Of a stretch of 64,000 bases of DNA, positions 1-9,399 are shown piece by piece. The DNA comes from Tetragonia tetragonoides. Taxonomy: Eukaryota > Streptophyta > Magnoliopsida > Caryophyllales > Aizoaceae. Under the pieces are notes generated by a model. It was not told the origin of the DNA. It searched no databases and saw only the letters and a program-made list of their open reading frames with translations. Position 1 is the stretch's first letter; every line of letters starts with the position of its first letter. The DNA lies in assembly GCA_038025085.1 (NCBI GenBank), contig CM076145.1, positions 18,582,500-18,646,499 of the forward strand, read 5' to 3'. The position numbers and the translations under genes are program-made.

Positions 1-63
1 AAATCAATGAATTGACACCTAAACTGAACTGAACTGACCGTGTAAGCTCTAACAAACGCACTC
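1..63. mobile_element. Right end of an ACTGA-rich MITE
   Basis: The window opens inside the right arm of a short inverted-repeat element. The sequence runs through ACTGAACTGAACTGA and finishes with AGCTCTAACAAACGCA. The same end is seen complete at 40078-40309 and 62820-63067, where the paired left end is present. The left part lies outside the window. It is non-coding and non-autonomous. Confidence 0.7.
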
Positions 64-734
64 GAATCACGGTCAAGGTCGTTCCTAACATTTTAGGGAC
101 CCTGGAGCGAAACAAAAATAAGAGCCCCCAAGGTATATATTGAAAATATGTTTTACTAAAAAAAACTAACCAATGGAATATATGTTCAACTCAATTTGCT
201 TTTAAAGAAATTTCTCAAAAAATTATTTCATGCCAAATTACTCCCCTCCTAAAAGTAAAAACGTTAAAAGAAGTAAAATCTTCTGGTCAAGACCTTGATA
301 CATATCTTTTAGGTGCCGATTGGTTAACTTGCAAATATTAGTATGCAATAGCTAACAATGCATGTAAAAAAGTTGTTTGATTACAATACTTCATTGGGAT
401 TAGGAAGAGAAATTTAGAGAATTCTGATTCTGCTTAGTCATAACAACCAATGGCCTTCTTGATCCATAAGTGATAACACCCTAAAACCCAAATGACGAAA
501 TAAGTTCCATTTAAATGAGTTGATGTTCAACTTATGTTACCTTACATACGTTTTTAGTCATACTAGATAATTCTTCTAATTAAGAAAAAACAAATAAGAA
601 TCCACTACCATATAACAGACATGGTGAAATAGCACATGAGAGGGCCTCATGGTGCACCCGGCAAACGATTTCAACTGTTTGACCAGACTTTTAGTTGCTT
701 AAAATAATTCAGTAATTATGCAATGTGTCATCTC
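64..734. other. AT-rich stretch, no gene recognised
   Basis: I see no convincing coding region, TIR or LTR here. The right part may hold remains of the C-terminal end of the protease pseudogene that follows, but no conserved motif is legible. Confidence 0.5.
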
Positions 735-1580
735 TTCATACTAATGTCCAGTGTCCGTATCCAATAATCATTGCCACAAGATGTCGAGCAATTGAAACAA
801 CTGAAACAAAACCCAACAAACCGATTGTTTTGACATCAACACTTTTTAATATTTATCTTGGTTCAACGAATCAAATAAAAATGGTAAGAATACGTACATT
901 ATACAAATTTGACTATGGGATCTTACTTTCCCCGACTGATACTCATGAGATGATTTAGTGCCAATTATTTTCATTGTCATGTCAATAACCTAACAAAGCC
1001 TAACTTAACCTAACGATGATCTTCTAATGTTCAAAGACATCGTAGAAATTAACTAATCATTTAACTAATCAACAAATGAGAAGATCAGTATTTATGACAG
1101 ATAATTGACGTAATTAAAATAAAATAAATGCCGGGTAATTTAAAACTTACTCGTACTCTGAGTGGTTATTACAAACCGATGCTATCTTATTGAAAATATC
1201 CTCTCCATTTTTATCAGAGGGTCTACCGAGAGTTTTTCACCTATAATACCATTAAATTAATTCTTTTGGGTGTTGTGCCTTAGGTGATCTAATACCTGTT
1301 ACCGTCCTTTCAACTTGTCAACCGCGGCAAAATAGCGGCATCCTGTATCGAAACAAAAAAAAAAAAAATCAATTTAAGATTGAAACAAATGAGGAGTGAG
1401 TAGAGAAAGAAAACAAATATTAATTCAAAAGTTACCAATATCCCATTGGTCACTTACTGGAACGTGCAGATTGCACAACGCATACCCAGACATAATTCGC
1501 ATTTCTAACCTTCCCCATGGGTAAGCTCTATGTTAATCATATCTCATTGTAAATCCATAGCAAACTTACTCCTAAACAAA
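735..1580 (-). pseudogene. Papain-like cysteine protease pseudogene, copy A
   Basis: Read on the minus strand, scattered pieces match the order of a C1A papain-type protease. At 1440-1570 there is an exon-like stretch ending VSDQWDIG just before a GTAAC splice-donor-like sequence. At 1305-1340 follows CRYFAAVDKLKG, which corresponds to the family's catalytic-cysteine block (usual form CWAFAAV-LEG) with Trp replaced by Arg. At about 1215-1250 comes GEKLSVDPL, similar to the usual GKLVSLSEQEL. At about 755-790 comes HLVAMIIGYG, similar to the catalytic-His block HAV-IVGYG. Frames change between pieces and stop codons interrupt them, so the locus is dead or at best fragmentary. The family assignment rests on motif order. 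Exon limits are approximate. Confidence 0.6.
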
Positions 1581-1606
1581 TTAGCAGACTAGTAAACTAG
1601 TGACAT
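850..1606. repeat. Direct duplication, left copy
   Basis: This roughly 0.75-kb segment is repeated at 2125-2893. Shared blocks include the starts (CTTGGTTC-A-GAATCAAA), the middle (GAGAGTTTTTCACCTATAAT) and the ends (AAACTAGTGACATTT). Offsets between matching blocks are about 1.28 kb, with indels. The two copies carry the two protease pseudogenes, so the duplication made the tandem pair. Confidence 0.75.
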
Positions 1607-2870
1607 TTGCAATGTTCGGAGGTGGAGTTTCATCTCCAATTTCCGGGACGATCTTTTCAGCATCCTGTATATATAATGTTATTGACAAACCCAAATAGTC
1701 GAAAGTAGCAGGATATATATAAAAAACTCCATAAGACGGTCCCTTTGTCATCAAATCCGTACGATGAAATAATGACTCAACATTTTGAAATATTTTTTCG
1801 CACCCCTTAATTCTATGTGTTTCACAACTCGGATATCGGTGGGCGTAATCACATTCAGTGGAAATCCCATGAGCGATTAAGATGTCGAACAATTGAAACA
1901 AAATCCTCATAAACTAATTGTTTTGACATCAACACTTTGTAATATTTTATCCCAACCTTTGAATATGTGTTTCACATGTTGGGTATTTGTTAGGATACTA
2001 AATTTGATTGGCAATTACAGACAATATTTTCCACGGACACAGCTATCAAAATAATGTCGTTGTGATTGAGACATTTTGTGCTCCACTTCTTGTCGTCTGT
2101 CGTGTAAAGTGTCGATAGTCGCAAAATATCTTGGTTCTATGAATCAAATAAAAATGGTAAGAATACTTACATCACACAAATTTGACTTTGGGATCTTAGC
2201 TTCTCCGATTGATACTCAATTTAGTGTCAATTATTTTAATTGTAATGTCAATAACTTAACAAAACCTAACCTATCCTAACGGTGATCTTCCAATATTCAA
2301 AGACAATGTAGAAGTAACTAATCATTTAACTAATCAATGAGAAGATAGTGTTTATCAGAGATAATTGACGTAATTAAAATAAAATAAATCCACCCAATAA
2401 TAAAGGTGGTGATTGTTCAATAAATTCTATTCCATCAATAGACTGACGACTATAGCCTCTTACATCATTGGTAGGGTTTGATCCCAGCAATTTTTACCAG
2501 ATGGTCTAGCGAGAGTTTTTCACCTATAATGCCACTAAAGTACTTCTTTTGGGTGTTGTGCCTTAGGTGCTCCAAAACCTGCTGGCGTCCTTACAACGTG
2601 TCAACCGCAGCAAAATAACGGCATGCTGTATAAAAACAAATACAAAAATCAAGTTAAGATTGAAACAAAGGATGAGTGAGTAAAGAAGGAAAACAAATAT
2701 TAATTCAAAAGTTACCAATATGCCCTTGATTACTTAATGGAACGTGCAGATTGCACAACGAATACTCAGATCCAATCCTCATTTCTGGCTTTCCCCATTG
2801 GTAAGCTCTATGCCAATCATATCTCATGATCATTGTAAATCCATAGCAAACTTACTCCTAAGCAAATTAG
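1581..2870 (-). pseudogene. Papain-like cysteine protease pseudogene, copy B
   Basis: This is a second, more complete relic upstream of copy A on the minus strand. The N-terminal part at 2715-2815 includes YQWGKPEMRIG and ends LSNQGHIG before a GTAAC donor. The catalytic-Cys block CRYFAAVDTL lies at 2591-2623 and is followed at once by a TAA stop. GEKLSLDHLVKIAG follows at about 2490-2535, and GYSRQSIDGIEFIEQ at about 2410-2460, resembling the GG-Y-AF-YI block. An open stretch of 109 codons (1581-1910) carries GISTECDYAHRYPSCETHR, HRIKGCEKIFQNVE and GPSYGVFYIYPATFDYLG. These resemble the G-I-T-E-DYPY, I-GYE-VP-N-E and GPV-----Y--F---G blocks of the family. Internal stops and lost frame make it a pseudogene. 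Confidence 0.65.
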
Positions 2871-2893
2871 CAGAGAAGTAAACTAGTGACATT
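2125..2893. repeat. Direct duplication, right copy
   Basis: This is the partner of the repeat at 850-1606. It has an extra block around 2390-2470 that is missing or replaced in the left copy. Divergence is clear by eye (several substitutions per line), so the duplication is not recent. Confidence 0.75.
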
Positions 2894-3416
2894 TATAACA
2901 TGGTACAAAATATCACCACAAACACTGTCCATTATCAGATTAATTAATCATTATAAATGTATCCAACATTAACCCAATAACAAGGAACAATAAGGAGACT
3001 ACTAAAATTGTTAATTGGACCACAACCAAATAAGGAGTAAACAAAAACACAAGTAGAGACCAATTAGTTACTTATTAGACTAATTACTCCATTAACTATA
3101 CACCATTAATAAACACACCACGTCTCATTACTTGGAAAATCCAATTTCTCTTTTCATAAACTCACCCAGATAAAACCCAAATAAGAGTAGCTTCAAAAAA
3201 AGAACTTGCTTTCACTTAAACCTTCCGACGAACAAAAGGGCAATCAGGGGTCGTTTGTTCTGTTTTCTGACCATTTTTCTTTAATTTGTTTGAGTTGCTA
3301 TTGCTTGGTGAGCGAGATTAAGGGAAAACAAGTTAGCATCACAAACAAGGAGCAAACTGCGGCATTATTTCAACCCCTTAAAACCTAGGCCTCTTTGTTG
3401 ATATGCTCTAATTATC
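2894..3416. other. Intergenic stretch, nothing recognised
   Basis: AT-rich sequence without a recognisable coding region or transposon terminus. A short open frame near 3206-3388 has no family likeness and is not called. Confidence 0.5.
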
Positions 3417-3634
3417 TTAGGTGGTGTTTACTTGCTTACAATGCAATCATTTTATAGGGTAGATGTGAGGTGGAAAATGAAGGAGGGGGGAGGAAGGAGA
3501 TGGGAAAAGTGAGATTGATTACATCATTCAAAGTAATCAACATTACATGGGAAAAGTTGGAGCAATTGTGATTACATTGAATGATGCAATCAACCCCACT
3601 TTTCCCATCTCTCTCCTCCCACTCCTTCACTTTT

Positions 3635-4375
3635 TGTTGAGGTAACGCCCCAAATACCAAATAGTATTATTAAGTTGTGTTTTATTTTATTTAAGTTTGT
3701 AAAGAAATAAAATAAAAACAAAAGAAAAAGAATGAAAAAGAAAAAGAAAAGAATAGGAAGTGTATCACCGTTGTATTTCATTCGGTGATGTTTTTCAATG
3801 ATTGGGCCTAATTGGCTATTAGTCACTAAGTCCACAAGGACTTGTGAGAGGCTTCCACCAGAAGCCAAGGAGGGACACAAAAAGGGCAAAAAGCCTTTTG
3901 TTCAGCGGTCAAGCGTGATACAGCCGAAACAAAGAAAAGTGAGAGCCAGTGAGAGAGACAAACAAAGAGTGGGAGAAATTGAGTATTTTTCCAAAGAGGT
4001 TTGTTCCAGTTCACGGTTGATTCGGCTTGTTCGGGTGAAGGTAATCGGAGTATTCGGATCGGTCATCGACAGGTATTTGTGGGTGTATCTTTGGGTTTGT
4101 GGGAGTACCAAATTGAGTTAGGGTTTGTCAATTTGTACTAATACCAAAGATAGCTTGTTTACTTGTTGCTTGATCTTGTGATTGTTGCTGATTGTACTCT
4201 TGATTATCATAGTGGATTATTATTTTAGTGCGTGGAGATCCGCACCGTGGTTTTTCCCCTAATTGAGAGGGGTTTTCCACGTAAAATTGTTTGTGTTATT
4301 TTTGGGTTCTTGCACTTTATTTTTCCGATTATCTGTTGTTGTGATTGTGGGTAAATACCGTAGTTTTCCCCAACA
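3635..4375 (+). repeat. 5' LTR of the gag-only element
   Basis: 741 bp, TG...CA ends. It carries a purine-rich region (about 3700-3765) and a conserved tail containing TTTTTCCCCTAATTGAGAGG. Short open frames inside it recur in the other LTR and are not genes. Confidence 0.9.
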
Positions 4376-4459
4376 GTGGTATCAGAGCTTTTGGTTGTAG
4401 GATCGGTGGTGGGAAAATTACTGTATTTGTTGAAGGAGGAATTATTTTGTGCAAGTAAC

Positions 4460-5809
4460 ATGTCTGGTAGTGTGCCCAAATTTGAAATCCCTTTGTTTGA
4501 TGGTAAAATTAATTTTACTGTGTGGAAGAGTACGGTTGAGGATTTGTTGGTTCAACAAAATTTAGATGAGGCTTTAGATGAGACAAAGCCTAGTGGGGTG
4601 ACCGATGCCCAATGGACATCGAAGAAGAAGAAAGCTGTCAGTACTATTAGATTAGCTATGGCTCCGGAGATCAAGTATAATTACTTGACTGAGACAGATC
4701 CAAAGAAGTTGTTGGATAAGCTCCAGAGTGTATATGCATCAAAGTCACTGACTAACAAGCTTTGTTTGAGATATGAGTTGTACCAGCTAAAGATGGAGCA
4801 AGGTACAACGTTGCAGGACCACATTAACAGTTTTAACCAGCTAGTATGTCAGTTGAGAAATGCAGATGAGAAGATCTCCGATCAAGAGGAGGCATTGTTA
4901 TTGTTGGCTTCACTACCTAAGTCCTACAGGCCAATTGTGCAGACATTACTTGTAGGGAGGACAGAGATTACACTAGATGAAGCAATGACAGTGTTGAGAG
5001 AGAATGATCGGATGATGTTGCAGGTTGATGGTGTATCTCCTAGTGATGGAGGAGATAGAGTACTAGCTGCGGAGGTGTCCGAGAGAGGGAGGAATCATGA
5101 GAGAAGAGGTGGTGGCCCGAGAAGTAGGTCGAAGTCGCGCGCGAGAGACTTTAGTAACGTGGAGTGTTACTATTGTGGTGAGAAGGGTCATATTCAGAGT
5201 CGTTGCCCAAAGATGAGAGATGATTTGAAGAGTTTCAAGCAGCTGCAAGAGAAGATGGGTAAGACCAAAATCGATGATGATAGCGGTTCCTCTAATGTAA
5301 TTATGTCTTGTGATGGTAATAAGGAGTTGTTCTTGGCTAGTAACAATGAGGGGAAGGAAAGCCAAGAGAGTTGGGTGTTGGACTCCGGCGCTTCGGTTCA
5401 CATTTGTAGAGACCAAAGTATGTTTGATACTTTGTGCCAAGATGGTGAGTATGGTGACATCAACATGGGGAGTGGTAAGTTGAAGGCCAAAGGGATGGGA
5501 AGCATCCGCATTGAGCTCCATGGTGGTGTGACTAGAACCTTCCACAATGTGAGGTATGTACCCGATGCTCGTGTTAACGTGATTTCGTTGGGTGAGTTGA
5601 CATCGCAAGGGTGTAGATACATTGGTACGGGAAGGTGGTGCAAAGTATATCGTGGTGCTACTTTGATTGTGCAAGGGAGGAAGGCGGAGAACAACTTGTG
5701 CTATGTTGAGGGTCATTGCGTAGGGAGGAGCAAGACCGTGAAAAAGAAGGTTCGTTTCTCGGACAAGGTGGAAGTATTTGGTGATTTGGGTCGAGAGAGG
5801 ATTTGTTGA
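4460..5809 (+). CDS. Copia-type Gag with zinc knuckle and aspartic protease motif
   Basis: The product is a retrotransposon structural protein of 449 residues, expected to assemble virus-like particles and package element RNA in the cytoplasm. The ATG at 4460 is chosen because upstream in-frame codons run back into the primer-binding site. Residues 1-190 look like a copia Gag (UBN2-like): an N-terminal FEIPLFDGKINFTVWK block, then a helical region. An Arg/Ser-rich basic stretch follows at about 210-232. A CCHC zinc knuckle CYYCGEKGHIQSRC lies at residues 236-249. A protease-like WVLDSGA motif has its Asp at residue 308, followed by a beta-rich region resembling the copia protease. The last codons, Cys and the TGA stop, are supplied by the first bases of the 3' LTR (TGTTGA). 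The frame is intact. There is no integrase or RT. Confidence 0.85.
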   Translation: MSGSVPKFEIPLFDGKINFTVWKSTVEDLLVQQNLDEALDETKPSGVTDAQWTSKKKKAVSTIRLAMAPEIKYNYLTETDPKKLLDKLQSVYASKSLTNKLCLRYELYQLKMEQGTTLQDHINSFNQLVCQLRNADEKISDQEEALLLLASLPKSYRPIVQTLLVGRTEITLDEAMTVLRENDRMMLQVDGVSPSDGGDRVLAAEVSERGRNHERRGGGPRSRSKSRARDFSNVECYYCGEKGHIQSRCPKMRDDLKSFKQLQEKMGKTKIDDDSGSSNVIMSCDGNKELFLASNNEGKESQESWVLDSGASVHICRDQSMFDTLCQDGEYGDINMGSGKLKAKGMGSIRIELHGGVTRTFHNVRYVPDARVNVISLGELTSQGCRYIGTGRWCKVYRGATLIVQGRKAENNLCYVEGHCVGRSKTVKKKVRFSDKVEVFGDLGRERIC

Positions 5810-6544
5810 GGTAACGCCCCAAATACCAAATAGTATTATTAAGTTGTGTTTTATTTTATTTAAGTTTGTAAAGAAATAAAATAAAAACAAAAGAAAAAGA
5901 ATGAAAAAGAAAAAGAAAAGAATAGGAAGTGTATCACCGTTGTATTTCATTCGGTGATGTTTTTCAATGATTGGGCCTAATTGGCTATTAGTCACTAAGT
6001 CCACAAGGACTTGTGAGAGGCTTCCACCAGAAGCCAAGGAGGGACACAAAAAGGGCAAAAAGCCTTTTGTTCAGCGGTCAAGCGTGATACAGCCGAAACA
6101 AAGAAAAGTGAGAGCCAGTGAGAGAGACAAACAAAGAGTGGGAGAAATTGAGTATTTTTCCAAAGAGGTTTGTTCCAGTTCACGGTTGATTCGGCTTGTT
6201 CGGGTGAAGGTAATCGGAGTATTCGGATCGGTCATCGACAGGTATTTGTGGGTGTATCTTTGGGTTTGTGGGAGTACCAAATTGAGTTAGGGTTTGTCAA
6301 TTTGTACTAATACCAAAGATAGCTTGTTTACTTGTTGCTTGATCTTGTGATTGTTGCTGATTGTACTCTTGATTATCATAGTGGATTATTATTTTAGTGC
6401 GTGGAGATCCGCACCGTGGTTTTTCCCCTAATTGAGAGGGGTTTTCCACGTAAAATTGTTTGTGTTATTTTTGGGTTCTTGCACTTTATTTTTCCGATTA
6501 TCTGTTGTTGTGATTGTGGGTAAATACCGTAGTTTTCCCCAACA
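5804..6544 (+). repeat. 3' LTR of the gag-only element
   Basis: 741 bp, apparently identical to the 5' LTR. The host MITE resumes after the CTTTT duplication at 6550. Confidence 0.9.
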
Positions 6545-6617
6545 CTTTTCACCCCATATGTACTCTATAAAATGATTGCATTGCATTACATTTGATTACA
6601 AACAAGCAAACGAGGCC

Positions 6618-7576
6618 TTAGTGTGACCTAATCTATTCACAAAGTGTATATAAAGCTGTTATCTAGTAGTAAACTTATCGGAAAAAAATTACCACTGTCT
6701 GGATTTATAGCGGAGTAAAATCATTTATAGACTGACCTTTTGGGAGAATGGATTCTCTATTGTTTTTTTTTTTTTTGCTGTCCATTCCTCTCTCTATCTC
6801 TCTCCTCTAAGTTTTCTAATTCGAAAAACTCATTCCCTCTATCCAAGGGTTAAAAGCTCACCCCCTCTAATCTATAGGTGTATGTTTGGAGAACAACACT
6901 TTACTGTTATTTTTACAACAACAGAGGATCTGCTCTCACCTTTTGGTGAATGGCCAATCACTCTGGGTTCAAGTAATAAAAAAACACCACTGGATTGTTT
7001 TTTAAACAAATTGTTAGTGGGTACCTCGTTGGTTTGCCATATACAAGTTACCCTAACTAAGTAACTATCAAAGGCATCCAAAAACAATGCTATGAATATG
7101 ATACTCGTTCAACAGTTCGAGATTGAGATCTTGTCAAGTCTTTTTATGTTCGTTTATCTAATAAATGAATTGAGCCTGAACAAATATTGAAAGCTTATTT
7201 AATATTTGAGCTTGAACAGAAAAAATGTGTGCTTGTTCAGTTGTGTATATGAAGGACTCATATATTAGCTCAATCATAGGCTTGTTTAAGCTAAATGTTA
7301 AACGTTAGCTAAGGCGTTAAATATCAAGCATTTTGCTATCATAACCCTACATTTTCTTTTCTACTCGTATTTAGTAAGTAGTATTAATATAAATTTTTTT
7401 TTGACATTTTCTTATTTATTTAGTAAGTGGTATTAATATAATCTTTTTTTGGTCTATTAAATAGGAGTAGTTTCTAAAATACCAGCCTGGTCGAGTGGAT
7501 TGATTTCAATTATAAAAATAAGAAGACAAAAAAAAAAAAAAAAAGGTTCATATATAGCACAAAACTTGTAGAGTAT
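6618..7576. other. Intergenic stretch with low-complexity tracts
   Basis: No gene recognised. It contains poly-T (about 6763-6777), a short imperfect tandem duplication around 7370-7445 (AGTAAGTRGTATTAATATAA twice) and poly-A (about 7527-7544). Open frames of 60-71 codons near 6880-7090 show no family likeness. Confidence 0.5.
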
Positions 7577-7722
7577 GGCTCCGTTTGATTGAACTGAATT
7601 TCATGTAACTGAACTTAACTTAACTGAACTGAACTTATTGGCCCTGAACTGAACTTAACTGAACTTAATGCTCCTGAATTGAGCTGAAGTGAACTTAATG
7701 CTCTTGAACTGAACTGAACTGA

Positions 7723-7724
<2 letters not shown>

Positions 7725-7753
<29 letters not shown>

Positions 7754-8033
7754 CTTCTTCTTCTTCTTCTTCTTCTTCTTCTTCTTCTTCTTCTTCTTCT
7801 TCTTCTTCTTCTTCTTCTTCTTCTTCTTCTTCTTCTTCTTCTTCTTCTTCTTCTTCTTCTTCTTCTTCTTCTTCTTCTTCTTCTTCTTCTTCTTCTTCTT
7901 CTTCTTCTTCTTCTTCTTCTTCTTCTTCTTCTTCTTCTTCTTCTTCTTCTTCTTCTTCTTCTTCTTCTTCTTCTTCTTCTTCTTCTTCTTCTTCTTCTTC
8001 TTCTTCTTCTTCTTCTTCTTCTTCTTCTTCTTC
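7725..8033. repeat. (TTC)103 microsatellite
   Basis: 309 bp of uninterrupted TTC units inside the MITE; it starts within GAACTTC of the MITE arm and ends before GGATTTTT. The length could be affected by assembly. Confidence 0.95.
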
Positions 8034-8256
8034 GGATTTTTATTATTATATTTTTATTATTATTTAATTCACTATTTTCAAAGCTAATGACACATATCTA
8101 CAAGATAAATCCTACTTTTCAACACTTTTTTGTGGTAAATTTATTTTATCATCGTTGTTATCTCTCAAAAATGGTAGGAAAAATATTTAAATTTAGTATC
8201 TCTATCAACGAACCAAAGAATAGCAAAGTGAATTGAAAGTAATTCTACTACTTTAA

Positions 8257-8402
8257 TAGAGTGAACCAATCAAGAAGAGTAACTAGGTTCATTTCTTTCA
8301 TTTTTCCTTTTCTAATATTAATTATTCATTTAGAGTGAACCAATCAAGAAGAGTAACTAGGTTCATTTCTTTCATTTTTTCTTTTCTAATATTAATTATT
8401 TA
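8257..8402. repeat. 74-bp tandem duplication
   Basis: Two copies (8257-8330 and 8331-8402), each starting TAGAGTGAACCAATCAAGAA, nearly identical. Confidence 0.9.
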
Positions 8403-8524
8403 TTGATCCTTTCCCTTATCAAGTAACAAACCAATTGCCCATTAATTTTGTTTTTTACTATTTTATTGTTGTGTTTAATTTAAAACACAATATCTAATTT
8501 TAAAGGTATTACCACGCATTATTA

Positions 8525-8641
<117 letters not shown>

Positions 8642-8762
8642 TGAAATGGAATGAACTGAACTGAATTGAACTGAACTTATTGGCCTTGAACTGAACTGAA
8701 CTGAAGTTATTGGACCTGAACTGAACTGAACTAAGTGAAATTAAGTTGAATCAAACAGAGCC

Positions 8763-9136
8763 TATAGCTAAAGTAGAAATACAAAATCATGTCCATGCTA
8801 TCACTGGCAGCTCTAGCTCCCTATGTACTTCCACATGAAAAAGTTGTGAGAAAAATTTAAGAATTACAAATGGAACCAAAATTGAACGAAACTCGATCAA
8901 TTTATGATTACAATTGTTACAACAAATCAAAGCAATTGAGTAACCCCTCTACAGTAAGAATTACGCTGAGGAAAACAACACCAAATACTGATTCTAAGTG
9001 ATACACATAGCACATGGACTCTCTATAATATCATTACAATGTGCTTACCTGAAAGTCTTGACCTTTGCACTCCATTTTGAGCGCTGAAAAGTAAAGACTA
9101 AGCTCTAGTCTATGTACAGGGGCCTTTTCTCCACCG
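8763..9136 (-). other. Probable displaced 3' flank of the beta-galactosidase gene
   Basis: This unique-looking, moderately GC-balanced sequence lies directly beyond the copia insertion. Before that insertion it was contiguous with 14489-14595, the sequence after the beta-galactosidase stop codon. It is therefore likely 3' UTR or 3' flank. No coding frame seen. Confidence 0.4.
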
Positions 9137-9141
9137 TGTGT

Positions 9142-9399
9142 TGTTGATTTTGATGAACATAGCTCAAACTCTGAGAAAAGGAGAGAGAAAAGATTGAGAG
9201 AAAACTAATTAATTTCTCATTGATTTGATAATTATGATTTACAGGGAGCTATGGATTTTATATACAGAAAAGAATGCTCTAACAGAATAGAGCTGTATCT
9301 CTAACAAATTGCCAGCTCAGCTAACAGAAAATAACAACCTCCTATTCTAAGACTTTATAAAGAGTAAAAATAAATAAAACATATCATTTATTTCCTACA
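9142..9399 (-). repeat. 3' LTR of minus-strand copia
   Basis: 258 bp; on the minus strand it starts TGTAGGAAATAAATG and ends CATCAACA. Confidence 0.88.

Larger units (their letters stand above)
3635..6544 (+). mobile_element. Gag-only LTR retrotransposon (TR-GAG-like, copia type)
   Basis: This is a complete 2910-bp element with LTRs at 3635-4375 and 5804-6544. Both LTRs are 741 bp, begin TGTTGAGG, end CCCCAACA, and show no difference on visual comparison. The 5-bp target duplication is CTTTT (3630-3634 and 6545-6549). The primer site TGGTATCAGAGC follows the left LTR after one base (4377-4388). A purine-rich tract (GAGAGAGG, near 5794-5800) precedes the right LTR. The 1.43-kb interior encodes only Gag and a protease motif. 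Integrase, reverse transcriptase and RNase H are absent, so it must be moved by another element's proteins. The LTR tail is related to the LTR remnant at 27630-28559. Confidence 0.9.
3420..6617. mobile_element. Tourist-like MITE, split by an LTR element
   Basis: The two parts are 3420-3634 and 6550-6617 (283 bp when rejoined). The terminal inverted repeats are long: left GGTGGTGTTTACTTGCTTAC, right the reverse complement of GGCCTCGTTTGCTTG. Both contain AATGCAATCATTTTATAG. Flanking 3-bp duplications TTA lie at 3417-3419 and 6618-6620, the pattern of PIF/Harbinger-type MITEs. The body is a further imperfect palindrome. It is non-coding. The gag-only LTR element sits inside it. Confidence 0.85.

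Noticed and set aside
3798..4121. 107-codon open frame, repeated identically at 5967-6290
   Set aside because: It lies inside both LTRs; identical copies reflect LTR identity, not a conserved gene.
5063..6058. 331-codon open frame on the minus strand
   Set aside because: It is antisense to the gag gene and LTR of the gag-only element, with low-complexity Phe/Leu runs from a purine tract. It has no independent evidence.
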